From: Emydura subglobosa
Lineage: Eukaryota > Chordata > Testudines > Chelidae
Assembly: GCA_007922225.1 (NCBI GenBank)
Contig: ML679954.1
Location: forward strand, 24,015,003 to 24,079,002
Length of the DNA: 64,000 nucleotides
Reading direction: 5' to 3'
Part shown: positions 36,642-48,542 of the stretch, in pieces
Layout of the letters: each line of letters opens with the position of its first letter
How positions within the stretch are numbered: position 1 is the first letter of the stretch
Notes under the pieces: model-generated
Database searches by the model: none
Told to the model about the DNA's origin: nothing
What the model saw: the letters and a program-made list of their open reading frames with translations, nothing else
Position numbers and translations under genes: made by a program

Positions 36642-36930
36642 GGATACGTCTACACTGACGGCGGCAAAGTCACCGCTGTCAGATTGACCTATTTGCATCA
36701 ATTGAGCGGTCTGTAAAGATCCAGAAGTCACCAGAAGTCGATGCAGTAAAACCACTCCCTCAGTGGTGTAGTGCTGCATCAATGGGAACACGGTTCCCGT
36801 CGGCACGGTGCAGTGCAGTGAAGACACTGTGCAGAAGGGAAGCACAGCAGTCGACGGGAGTTACACAAGCTACTCTGCATAGCTTGCATAACTCCCGTCG
36901 ACCGCTGCTGAATCACCAGGTAAGTGGGCC
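36642..36930 (-). mobile_element. Hairpin MITE, copy 3 (inverted)
   Basis: 289 bp in reverse orientation to the copies at 7897 and 11620. Starts ACGTCTACACTGACGGCGGC and ends CACCAGGTAAGTGGGCC. It contains the best internal hairpin (36850-36902): two 23-nt arms, GTCGACGGGAGTTA... and ...TAACTCCCGTCGAC, pairing at 21 of 23 positions around a 7-nt loop. Confidence 0.82.
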
Positions 36931-39880
36931 TTTGTATCCTCAGTGGGCTGTACCTTAGATAAAGTTAACTGGAGAAAACTACTTAGGAAAGTGGGAATTG
37001 TGGCCATGGAAGAGGGAAGAGTGTCTGTATGTGCAAGCTGACCCAGATGGAGGGGCTTAATAAGAAAGATTCCTAGAAACCGTATGAACTTGATATTTAG
37101 ATACTAAATAAGCTCAGTTGAAAGGCTGACCAAAGAATGGAGAAACAGGAGACCAAACTTTTTGTCTCTCTGTAACTAAGCTGACAATGTCTTACCTTAT
37201 TTTTCTGGGGAGAAATAAAACAGATTTCTATCTAGATATGTGGAGCAAACTATTTCTTTTGAATCCATTTTATCTGATTTTTAATAAATCTGCTTTTTGT
37301 TAAGATTACTGTAGTATGGGTAATTTCATGTGGTATCCTCCAGAAAAGAGAACCTTGCCACCTCTGTGGAGAGGTGCCAAAAGGTAAACAGTTTCTGGAA
37401 CTTATACTCCCCTCCACCCACACTCAGTCTTGGTCAAGGGGACTGGAGAGTGAAGCCTGCTCCCAATCAATTGTGTTGCCATTAGGCTGCGGTGGGCCAA
37501 CAAGGGGAGAGACCAAAGGACCAGGTTTTGGCAGTGGTGTTTGTCACGTTGCTATCACTGTCCTAGGCCTGGTCATATTGGACCTTAAAGTGACTTGACC
37601 TTTTCTTAGCACTCTTTGCCACTTCAGATGAAGCACTTCTCAGGTCACCAACCTAATCACTCAGACATCCCATCATCCATCAAAGGGACACAAATGACAG
37701 TTCAGCGGACCCTGCTTCTCCTCATCTCCCAACACTTTCACCAATGCCTGCACAACAGCATCAAGCCAACTGGCAGCAAACTCACGAAGATTCCTGCGAG
37801 ACAGGTTATCAACAGAAGCTGAATGAAACATAAAGAGAAGCTTCTAAAGAATTGGTTGCTGGGAAAACAGCACACAACTGAGCTCCAATGCATGTGCAGC
37901 ACTATTTCTGCAGCATTCCATAAGAGTGTACAGGTAAGTGGCTTCGGAAAGTGGTCATACATGTCACCCTAGCAATGACTGGTGCAGTGCTGTGAAGAAG
38001 GTATTGGAAAGACTCTTTGAACCACTGGAGTTATTATACCAGTAATCCCCATCCACGCTGCCAGTGAACCATTGGAGTCTGGCACAGTGAGGCTCACGGG
38101 ACGGTTAGCTTTACCTGAAGCAAGTTTAATCCAAAAAGTGGCATGAACACGTGTATCAGTGGGCATACTTGAGAGGATGAGCCAAATTTCTCTAGCGTAA
38201 ATCTAGATTTTATGACTAAGACAGAATGTAACAATGAGTTTTTGAATGAGGTGAATAACTGTTTTGACAGTCTTGCTCTTTCATAAGCACAGGAAATCCT
38301 CACTGTCTTTACATCGTTGTCACAGATGGGAATTCCCTTTCAGTTCTGCTGCAACTCCTCCCCTCCCCCACCCCATCTTGAAGTTTAAAATGCTGACTGC
38401 TCAAGACCTGCAGAGACTGAAAAAGAGCTGAGCCTTTTGGTTCAGTGGGAGTACCTTGTAAGAGAGGGTATCTTTAGTGCCAGTTGGCCTCTTTATTTGT
38501 ACGTGTGGAAGCTGGTTCTTGCTCATTTGCTGGAAATCTGCTTTACCACACTACTGTTTTAGTTGGCTGTATTATCCTTTTTACTAGGACAAATGTGGGT
38601 CCAGAAATTGAAGAAACATAAATAGAAGCCCACTGTAGTCTACGCTCTTCAGAGAAAATAAATATCGCAGGACTTATATCCAGATTTTTTTTATCTCTCG
38701 GAGTAGCAGGAAAAACCTAAATGGCTCCTTCTTATAGGCAAGAGTAACTGGAAATACTATACTGAGCTTTTCTTGAAGGATTTTATTTATCCCTTTTTCC
38801 AACTCTCAAAATCTTAGAAGTGTGGCGTTGGTAATATCTTTTTGGTAATATCTTTTGCTTTAAATATTGTAAGTTTCAGTGAGACACCACTTATGTGAAT
38901 GACTTGCAGGAGTACTTTAAAAAATGTAATTTGCTGCAAGCAGTTTTTTTTAATCCTTTAACTTACTTTAAAGTAACACACAAAACAATAAATGTGAATT
39001 GTTTCTTGTTAGTAGAAAATAGCATGCTCCATTTAGTTTTTAATCCTGAAAAGGGTATGTTCAAGCTGTTAGATTTCATAGGAATTGCAAGTAAAAGTAA
39101 GATAAATATATTAGATGCTAGCAACAACAACTTTGACAAAACAGAATTTGCTGGGTATTAGTGTTCTTTGTTAAATGCATAATGGCTGTCTGTTAGCACA
39201 TAGCCAAACTATTTTTCTTCACCGTCCAGAAGCAGCTATTCTTGCTTCTGCCAACCACTGGTGATGGGCTAAATTTGTAATACCCACTACCCACAGAGAC
39301 TACCAAAATATCCACATGAAAGCTAAACCACCTAGAACCTGAAAAAGTTCACGAGTGTTTGCTGCCTAAACCATAAAATTGCCCCCCAAAATCCCATAGA
39401 AATGAATACAGCTATTCATTCCACAGACAGAGAAGGAATTCCTAAAGCTATTTAAAACCCCCAGTATATCAACATACCTCCTACAACTCTAACCACCTTT
39501 ACTAGTGATAAAAAAGCTTTACAAACGGACATGCCTCCTCACATCCCTTTTACTGCTCATTACTCTTTTCCCTTCCAAGAAGCCCAAAGTCAGTGGGAAT
39601 CTTTCCACAGAGTTCAGTGGCAGCTGGATTGTCCCCATGGCTCTTTATGTGCATTTTTCAGATACACATTATACAGTGTATCAAAAAAAAAAAAAAGCAT
39701 TCAGTCTTTGACTATCCCTTCTCCCCTTCATATGCTGCTTGATGTCTTACAACAGCGGTGCCAAAGAGCTCATGGTGTGTCTTCTTGCATGTGTAGATGA
39801 TGCCAGGTGCATTGTGGGCAGTAGCAAAATATTAACGACATGCTGTCTTGTATAAATCCCTTTAGTCCAACACTATATCA
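36931..39880. other. Unclassified sequence, possibly old repeat at 37600-38200
   Basis: The segment 37600-38200 is less AT-rich than its flanks. Its minus frames (37962-37738 and 38166-37969) have a moderately protein-like look and could be remnants of a transposon ORF, but I could not place them. 38200-39680 is AT-rich with nothing recognised. A run of 14 A lies at 39683-39696. Confidence 0.35.
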
Positions 39881-39966
39881 ACCAAATTCTGTCTTCAATT
39901 ACAGGTGTGCAATTCTCACTGACTCACGTGGCGTTGCACTGGTATAAAAGAGGAGCAGAATTTGGC
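39881..39966. repeat. Palindromic repeat, CCAAATTCTG...CAGAATTTGG
   Basis: Starts ACCAAATTCTGTCTTCAATT and ends GGAGCAGAATTTGGC; the middle reads TCTCACTGACTCACGTGG. Member of the palindrome family. Confidence 0.6.
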
Positions 39967-41758
39967 TTGAAGAAGAGAAACTTTTTTGGCTCTCAGGATC
40001 AGCTATTGCCCATTTCTACCAGGAGATTTTAAAACTTTGCACATCTTGCTCCTGCTCCCTCTCCTCCTCTCCCTCCCACCCCTCCTTCCTTCTCACTGGA
40101 AGAAGGGCAAGAAATTAGTCCAAACTACCAGACAGGGTGAAATGCAGTCACAGGACCGTTAAAAAAAAAAAGGTATTAAGTGTCTGAATCACTTGAGCAT
40201 TTCTAAAAATGGAAATCTGGAAAGTATGTAGGATGATTAGATTATTAAATCATATTAGCTGTCAAGAATAATAGTTTTGGATCCTCAAACTGGACCCTCT
40301 TAACAAAAAGTCAATCACAGCATGAGTCATGTTGTTCTCCCTCTGAGTGTAGTGGGGAAGAGGCAACTGCATAGTCTACTCCAGATGTAGGGATGGAGTT
40401 GCCTGTGACATGTCCTGGGGGGTGGCAAGAGTGAAGATTCCTTCCTACCATGACAGGACTTTAATGTCAGTGCAGTGCAATACCGGGTTTATGATTTGCT
40501 ACTAAAATGTTTGTTTTTAAAGGTAGAGCTTCAGTAAGAGTGATATCTTGTGTGTTTCCTCTCATTTGGGTTTACACCAGTAGTTACTAGCAAGTCCTAA
40601 GGCCTCATATGCTTGCTAACATCAAATTTGAGGGTTCATAAATAAAATGGAAAGTAAGTAATTTTGAGCTCTGTTAACAACAAAAGAAAACATATTGGAA
40701 GGATATGCACTGCAATTACAAAAAATCAAAGAATACCTAAATAACTAACTAACAGAGTGCAGTTATGTCAGATCCAAGTCTCTAAAAGATCAAATCAAGT
40801 GCAAACCCTCATAGCCCTCTGCAAGAATGAAATACATAAATAAAGTTGAATCAACTTAATGTAAAAAAATTCTTACTTTATTAGAAGTGCCCAAGGACAT
40901 TTTGACTGACTGCAGTCTTTGTCAACAGCAAAAACTTGTCTCATAATTAGTTAAATACTAGCTCCTTCCTAATTTCAATGTCCATTGCCAAAGTTCAAAG
41001 TGGCCGAACAAAATTTCATTACGTGAAGTTACAATTACATTTCTAGTACTATAGGATAGTACAACGTTCTGAGTTTTTATTATATAGCCAATCATACTCA
41101 TAACCAGTATACACTTACAGACAAATGTAATATCTGTCACCAGCCAGCATGCTATTAAGAGCAAGTGGTACAGTTTCCAAAGAATGACAAAAGCATGCAC
41201 TAGTACACTATCAATTTCACCACACATTATAAGTGCATGAGTAGCCCAATATTGAATTACAGAATCTATAACTTCCATCATTCCATGCCAAGTAATCCAG
41301 TATATTCCTATTATAAATCTAACAAACAATATATCGTTAATTTTCTAAAAATTAAAGTGAAATATAAGGAAATGTCAATAAATATATATTCATTAAGGAT
41401 GTGAGTCTGCTCTCATCTGTAACTGAGAAATATTCAGATGTTTTTCTATTGTAAGACAGTTGCCTGAGATCTACGTTATCTTATAATTGTTACACAGTCA
41501 TGATATTATTTCTGTTGTACAACCTCAGTGATCACCCCTGTTATCTGTGACATTTTTATTGCATATGGTGTCCAATTATAAATGAGTGACTTACACTACT
41601 AATATATGCAATGAAGGTCACTGTATTGCAAGATAATTATAAAATCTTTGACACCTTATAAACATAAAACTGAAAAGTTCTTTTCAGTTTGTCAGTACTG
41701 TTCTGGAAAAAATATCTTCTAAAATTCTATATAGTAAGAAAGCAAAGCAAGTCCTGAA
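39967..41758. other. Unclassified AT-rich sequence
   Basis: The 123-codon minus frame at 41329-40958 is hydrophobic because of T-richness and has no recognisable membrane-protein family. Nothing else supported. Confidence 0.4.
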
Positions 41759-41829
41759 GCTGGCCTCATTTACAGTGTTGTAACTCAATTGACTTAACGG
41801 AGTTATTCCTGATTCACACAAAGCCCATC
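41759..41829. repeat. Decayed palindromic repeat
   Basis: GTTGTAACTCAATTGACTTA, then ACGGAGTTATTCCTGATTCA; same family. Confidence 0.45.
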
Positions 41830-41917
41830 ATTTTAATAGAATCTATCAAATTCATACAGTCTATGTTAACAGGGTATGATAGTTAAGATACAGTATGTAA
41901 GATGCAATTATTCAGAA

Positions 41918-41991
41918 GGGACCTGATCCAAAAGATTACTGATGTCAACAGTAGCTTTTTTGTTGGCTTCAGTGTCCTTTGGATCAGGCTC
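41918..41991. repeat. Palindromic repeat, GGGACCTGATCCAAA...TTTGGATCAGGCTC
   Basis: Inverted ends about 74 bp apart, with GTTGGCTTCAGTGTCC in the right half. Confidence 0.65.
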
Positions 41992-43016
41992 AAAAAGATT
42001 GAATGGTCTATACAGGAAGCTCAACCTCTTTGTAATAATTAAAAAACTGACAGTTGCAATAGACAGTAGCAATACACCTCAGAATATACTGTTGCTATCA
42101 CAGGAAATAAAGTCTTGAGGGCTCAGTTTTTTGTACTGAAAAGGATAAAGAAAGGTTTTTAATATAATGCACTTTGAAATGAGTCACATCCCTCAAATGC
42201 CAGTGGCCAGGTTCTTCTTTCTGACACCAGGGAAGTCTAGAGTAACTCCACCGAAGACTGTAGCATCAGAGTGGAATTTGGCCCCACATTTCAGACTCAG
42301 ATCATGTCCTTTTTAATTAAATGACCAAAAAAAGGCTAACCTCCTAAACAATATATTTCAAAGAGTGGGAAAGGTTCTTTAACCATAATCAAACTAAAGC
42401 AAAAAACATTAAACTTTGATGTCATTAATTATCCCTAAAAATCTTGATAGTTTGAAAAATGGTATTAAAACTACAACAAAGCCTGTTGAAACAAAATAGT
42501 GTTAATGCCAAGACCTGTTTAAGCAGCAACACTCAGAATGAAAAAAAATGTTGTGCATAATTATTAAGACAGGTTTTAATACATGATGAAATCCATAATT
42601 GTTTTGGCACAGTCTTTCCTTTGATAACGTACACACTGTGTAAACATTTTCTTATAAGGCCAATTCATCTCGCATTGGTATTCATGAAAACTGTTAATTT
42701 AACATGTATTCTGCCATACAATATTGTGAAAAAGTTTATCATCGGTTCCAAGAACTACCCTTACATCTTAATTCAGAAGCTTGTAGGGCTCTATAAACAC
42801 ATTACAGGTCAGACTCATATCTTACCTCGTGCAGAGTAGTACCTTAGTATAGTAGGTGAAGCACCTACATGTTATGGTGTTGTGGTGGGTACTCTAGGTT
42901 AATGTTTTATATAAAGACCACAAGCAGAGCTTGGAGTAGAAGCCCAGGAAACATGATTTCAGGTTGCCTGTATGACTAAATAATTTGAATAGCAATGCTT
43001 TTCACTTCCATTGTGC
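41992..43016. other. Unclassified AT-rich sequence apart from a small palindrome
   Basis: 42205-42285 is annotated separately. The rest has no recognisable content. Confidence 0.4.
42205..42285. repeat. Palindromic repeat ending GGAATTTGGCCCC
   Basis: Starts GGCCAGGTTCTTC, has AGAGTAACTCCACCGAAGAC in the middle, and ends GGAATTTGGCCCC. Confidence 0.55.
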
Positions 43017-43179
43017 CTGTTGATCTCAAAGCATTACAAAAACAGATAAGAATTCTCTAGCATGATTTCCAAGAGAGAGAAACCAAAGCACAGGGAGGCA
43101 AATATACACACTTAAGAGTCTAGAGAGTACTTAGATCTGTATTTAGGTAGCTAGTAAGTGATCTGATTTCCATTATATA

Positions 43180-43412
43180 TGTCTACACCTAAAATGCTAG
43201 CAATTCAGTGTAGACACTACATAAGCTGATGGGAGGGGTTTGCATAGTTAATCCACCTACCCAAGAGGCAGTAGCTAGGTAGACTGAATTCTTCCATCAA
43301 CCTAGCGCTATCTACATGGGGGATTCAGTCAGTATAACTATGCCACTAAGGGGTGTGGATTTTTCACAGACCTGAGTGATGCAGTTAAGCTGACAATTTT
43401 CTAGTGTAGACA
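43180..43412. mobile_element. MITE with perfect TGTCTACAC termini
   Basis: 233 bp. Starts TGTCTACACCT and ends CTAGTGTAGACA, a perfect 9-bp inverted terminal repeat. Internal blocks include GAATTCTTCCATCAACCTAG and GGGGTGTGGATTTTTCACAG. No target duplication was evident. The flanks (AGTACTTAGATCTG on the left; CAGAAGTGCTGAGCAACTAA and TGCACATCTGAAAATTCAGG on the right) look like one palindromic repeat that it interrupted. Confidence 0.75.
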
Positions 43413-43527
43413 AAACTTCAGAAGTGCTGAGCAACTAAAGCTCCTAATTTGCCTTCACTGGGCGCTCTATGGATACTCTGCACATCTGAAAATTCAGGTA
43501 ACTTACTAACTGCCTAAATATAGATTT

Positions 43528-43598
43528 GACAAGGTGAGTGAGGTAATATATTTTATTGGAACAACTTCTGTTGGTGAAAGAGCTATAAATTTGGTATC
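43528..43598 (+). repeat. Dispersed repeat fragment (GTGAGGTAATATATTTTATT)
   Basis: GACAAGGTGAGTGAGGTAAT, then TTGGAACAACTTCTGTTGGT and GAAAGAGC. I know this wording as a high-copy repeat in turtle and crocodile DNA but cannot assign its class here. Confidence 0.5.
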
Positions 43599-43736
43599 TA
43601 ACTTCACACATGCAAATTTGAAAATTTGCACATACATAACTTGCCCAAATTAACACAGCCAGTCAGTAGCAGAGTTGGGGATAGAACCCAGGTCTCTTAA
43701 TTGCTAATCCCCTGTGTTAATCCTTGGACTACACTG

Positions 43737-45087
43737 GGAAAAGCATTGATTGTCCACTTCATATCTGTAACTTGGAGATAGACCATTTTCTTCTGCAATT
43801 AATAGGATTGTCTACTTGTGTTTGGATATCACCTTTCAGAGCTATCAAGCACTGGTCAACTACCCTAAGGGCATCATGACTGCAGAATAACATACCCCTG
43901 CATTATTTTGATCTCATCCACTTTGAAAATTCACAAAGGCAATAATGTCCAATTAAAAAACAAACAGAACCTGTGCCTGAAGAACTGTTTGAGCTGTAAC
44001 TGTGAAACTAGCAAAGCTGTTGGCTCAAAACCTTTAAAGTATGAAGCTGAACAACAAATGCTGGACAATGAGAGTAAGGACTGCAGGAAGTGACGCATTA
44101 TAGTAGTGCCTGTGCAGCTCATTATCCACTCCTAATAGAAGCAATTTTTCCATTTCTGTCTTTGTCCTTCCATAGATAGGAGACTACACCCCCACATTGG
44201 GGTGGTGGGGGGGAGAATTCTGCTTGTCCAGAATATTGTCTCCTCCTCCCAGAACCTAAAGAAGCCCCTTCTAAGATGATCCATGGCATTTCTACTCTAC
44301 AGAGTTGGAGGTGAGGCCATGGGGGAACTGACTGACCTTCTCTAGATTCTCTCCTCTCTCAAACCCCCAGGAGAAAGCTGTGCAAAGGAATGCTGCCTTA
44401 GGATGCATTAGCTCATGCTGTATCTTGTCCACTCCAGAATGCCCTTTAGAGAGAGTTCCAGGGAAGCCAGAGTAGCATAGACTACAGATGAGGGATTGTA
44501 GTTCCTCCATGTAGCTCCTTTAAAATTTTATTTAGAGGACTGAATGGTACTACTGCAACAGTTAGAGCATCAAGTCTTAGTAAAAGGAAGACATGACCAC
44601 AAAGTGAGCTAGTTGGGATCAGAAAACTCTTTGAAATTTAAATTTTATAGGCTCCCTTGGGCTATACGAGTATGGAAGGCATAGGCCTAAATCAAAACAA
44701 ACTGCAGAGTTGTCTACAAAGGGTCTGAATGGTTTAATTAAGCCAAAAATCTCATCTCTAGTCCCACAATGCAATAAGGGCATTGCCAACAATCTCCATG
44801 GTCTTCAGTCCAGGAGCAGGTGGAAATGCAAGTGCACTAAATGAGATGATCTGTATCTCAATCTCATAGTTCACTTGTACATCCAAGATTAGAAAATGAA
44901 GCAGACACTCACATATAACTGAAAGATCCCATGTCAAGAGTTCACAGTACATCATGACAGATAGTTAAGACACTCAAAACAAATACAATAAGCCAGGGTA
45001 ACTGTACAATTCAGGACACGGGTAAACCATGGAACTTTTCATCTCCAAACTACTGGTCTGAATTTGTCCCTTACTCATAGCTATTAA
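43737..45087. other. Unclassified sequence
   Basis: No gene or repeat recognised. A CCCCCAG acceptor-like site near 44371 has no convincing exon behind it. Confidence 0.4.
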
Positions 45088-45166
45088 GGGCCTGATTCAA
45101 AACCCCCTTAAAATGTACTCCAGGGAAAGACTTCCATTGACTTCAATCGGGATTTGATCAGGGTCC
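45088..45166. repeat. Palindromic repeat, GGGCCTGATTC...TTTGATCAGGGTCC
   Basis: Contains TTCCATTGACTTCAATCGGG, close to the family core. Confidence 0.6.
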
Positions 45167-45220
45167 AATAGCTGTTAGCTCCCTGATGGCTGAGATGAAT
45201 GGATTTCAATCTAGTACTTA

Positions 45221-45240
45221 ATGGATGGATGGATGGATGT
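45221..45240. repeat. (ATGG)n microsatellite
   Basis: About four and a half ATGG units. Confidence 0.9.
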
Positions 45241-45597
45241 GTGTCACAGGAGGCCAGTACCATACTTTTGTCTAATTGTCACCCTTGACTATTTATTGAC
45301 TATCTCCTTGCCCATTTAGTCATTAGTTTCCAGTCTTGTAGAATGAACCAACCTCTCACTCCAAACACCTCCAAATAAGGAGGGAGGCACCTTCGGGAGT
45401 GACATGGGTCATCTACACTGCTCCAGCCCAGGCTGAGGAGAAACAGCAGATGCCATTCTGTTAATCAATCACCTTTCCAAAAACTAAATGTCAGCTGAAT
45501 ATCAACCCATCCAAAAGAGGTAGCAACATGTTACAGAGATGAGAGCACCAATCTCGGTCTCTGATAATTGTTCATTTTTACACTCTGTGGAGTATTG

Positions 45598-45622
45598 ACA
45601 CACACACACACACACACACACA
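45598..45622. repeat. (AC)12 microsatellite
   Basis: Perfect 25-nt AC tract; probably length-polymorphic. It produces the run of Val-Cys codons in the minus frame there. Confidence 0.95.
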
Positions 45623-48542
45623 AAACAATAGAGAGATTGCAAAGCCTCCATAAAATTATATTTGTACAACTGCCCCAACCAACAATATCTTGATCAAATG
45701 TGATGATGTTGCATCCAAATGGGATGTTCAAATGACAGCTTTGTAAAACAGAAAGGCTACAAAAAAAAATATTGCAATGGCTCTGAACAGGACTCACTAT
45801 GAAAATAGACCTGACTTAAGTTCCTGCAGTCTGACTCCAGTGGTGATGAAATCAGTTCTAATTTCCCTCTTTATAAAAATACAGCTACACAGACACAGGA
45901 TCCTAAATAAACAGCCCTATATTGAGGGAGTACAATATTTTACTGATTGTAGAATGAAGCCCAATTTTATTGGCAGACTTTGCAGATGCAAGACAATAAA
46001 ACGTTTGTAAGTTTTGCAGCAGACAGTCTGGCTCGCAGTTTGGGCAGCTCTAATTTATTGTGAATAAATAATTTCCTGGAATCTCCAAGGAATGATTTTA
46101 ACACTGACAAAAAAATCTGACACACTATTAAGTTTGTTGTTTTTTGTTGTTCTTAACCAAAAATGCTTAAAGCAAGAAAAAAAAATCTAGTTTCAGAGAC
46201 AGTATTTTGTAAGTGTCGAGTCTCACTGGTTTTACAGACTTTTTACATGCAAATAAACGGTGTGCACTCCATCCCTCCATTTAAAAGCATGCCCAACACC
46301 ATCTGCTTACAACTTTTTTTGTGTGTTATTTTTTCTCTTCCAGGCAGAGAAGCCGTTCAGGTTAAAGAACTACATATTTATGTAGAATATATTTATACTA
46401 TTTGCCGTTCTAGCCATCATAAATTAATGATCATTTACAGCATAACTGCATATTCTTTTAAAATTCTGGATCAGACCATTTTCAAAGTACTATGCATTCT
46501 TTAAACAGAAAAAGAAATTAAACAATGCAATTTAAAATCAAGTTAAAAAAATGTAAGACAACAGTGAAAATATAGATGGAGTTACTTAGTTAATTCAGTT
46601 TTGCTGCTATTACAAAAAAACCTTTCAGTTTCCAGTCTCCAATATACTTTTTCTATAAAGCACCTTACAATTTCTGCCAGCGTACTGATGTGAGTTGTCA
46701 GTACCTTCTTTCAATCTCATCACCTTGGTATATCTGAATAGGAAATTGAACCGGTGACAGGCATGTCTTTTTGATCAAACTACAGAATCGACTTTTTTCA
46801 GCATCATTTCCAAATATTTAATTTATGTTCAATCTTATTGCAAGTTATTTGATTCTTAGGATCTGGAACAGATGAACTAATGTAATTTAGAATTTTTAAA
46901 CAAACCCTTCTGTTGCATCCACTCTAATGTCTCTATAAAACAAAAATCAGATAGGGAAAAGTATTTAGTTACTATTTCTTCCAATGAACCCCAAGTGATC
47001 TGCAACATAAAATGTATCATACCGTACAATAAAATTAAACATAAGGATTTACAGCATGATTAATACCACAGATGTATCCTTCCTATTCATCCTGTTTTGA
47101 ACATTTAATTTTGTTAAAGTAATTTGTTCCAGCATTCATTTGCATTTGGCAACAGAGCAGGAGAATAAATGTAAATGAAATGAGAATGTGGTGGACAAAG
47201 AGGATCGGAATGTACATATGTTGTCCCTTCTGGGCTCTGACAGTTTTGGGGTGAGTCTTTGAAACTTCATGTTGAGTAATGGGATTTGACCATACATCCA
47301 ATGCTGCCTACTTAGCCAATGCCAATCAGTAGATAGCCCCTCTTTTTGGATTCTGCCCAGTTGTACTTAATAAAGTGGTTTCAGACATGGGATGGCCTAG
47401 TCTAGAATATAGGACAGTGCATTTTGTACCAATCCATGTTTGATAACTTATTTCTAGTTCTCCTATTAGGGCCAGATTTTTCAAAAGACATTGGAAGTAG
47501 AGCTCTTCTGGAAAATCTGTCCTTAAGTGACACAATGGGAGCTGAAGTCTTGAAAATCTGGCACCAATTGTGAGTGATGAGTATTGGAAAACCTGACCTT
47601 TACTAATTCTACAGTGAAAATATGTTAACAAATTAGATTATAATTAGGACACTGATTTGCCATTTCTGAAAGTGTCATATACCCTTTTCTGTATTTGCCT
47701 TTTGAGTAATTCGCTAACCCAATTTCTGCTTGTCATAGTTAACACATAAGAATAACCTATCAATAAAGTGAAGTTCTGGCAAAGAGAAATGGGGTTTGCA
47801 CAAAATAGTGTTGCATTGCATACATTAATTCTAAAGCAAAAGAAAATAGATGCACAAACTTAATTTAAGAGAATTAAAATTATGAGCAAACACAATTGTA
47901 GGAAAAAAAAGTTTAATCCAGATCAATCAAAAGTCTTCAAGTAGAAACTGAGAAAGTATTATAGCTAAATGCTAGTGTTTATTCTTTGCTGAAAGATAGA
48001 AAAGTTTAGAATATCCATTGTCAGATTCTATTTATTATGTTTATATTGGTCCTTAGTGTAGGTGAAAAATGGTATCTCCATATCAGCATTTCATACTTGT
48101 ATCCTTTTTGGTTACACAGGTACCATAAAGGTAATGTTTTATGACTTGTCTACAGGGTGCGTCAGTATGCACTAGAGAGGTGTATATTCTAGTGAATACT
48201 AGCATGTCACATACTATCTTTGCCCATATGGATCCTGCTGTCATGCACAAAAAGTTCCCTAGCATGCTCATGTCCCCTCAAATAAACTAATTCAACATGT
48301 AGGCAAGTTTTTAGACATAGAAACCCACTTGAGAAACAGATCAAGTGAGGTCCCCTCCGGGAAGTTCATTCACCGTTTATCCTGTGTAAACCTCACATTC
48401 ATTCTGTAGAATACTCTTGTTAAAAGTTATCTTGGCATCTGCTAACAAAAGACTGCAAAAAAACTTTCAGAATGTGGCACCCACATCTCCTGCTGTTTGT
48501 AATTGTGTGACCCATGTGTGCCCTTCCACTGGTGATCAAATA
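45623..48542. other. Unclassified AT-rich sequence
   Basis: No exon, RNA gene or repeat recognised over nearly 3 kb. Open frames are short and of AT-driven composition. Confidence 0.4.

Larger units (their letters stand above)
43017..43736 (-). mobile_element. MIR-type SINE split by nested insertions (antisense)
   Basis: The right part (43637-43736) is the reverse complement of a tRNA-derived MIR head: minus-strand box B-like GGGTTCTATCC (43690-43680) and, after it, CTCTGCTACTGACTGGCTGT and TTTGGGCAAG. The left part (43017-43105) matches the MIR 3' half: GATCTCAAAGCATTACAAA, then GAGAAACCAAAGCACAGGG. About 530 bp of other repeats separates them, including the MITE at 43180-43412. Assignment of the left part is less certain than the right. 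Confidence 0.55.

Noticed and set aside
40958..41329. 123-codon hydrophobic minus-strand frame resembling a membrane protein
   Set aside because: Hydrophobicity follows from T-rich sequence; no family, no splice context, and frames this long are expected by chance in 64 kb.
45531..45797. Minus frame with a Val-Cys repeat
   Set aside because: Generated by the AC microsatellite at 45598-45622.
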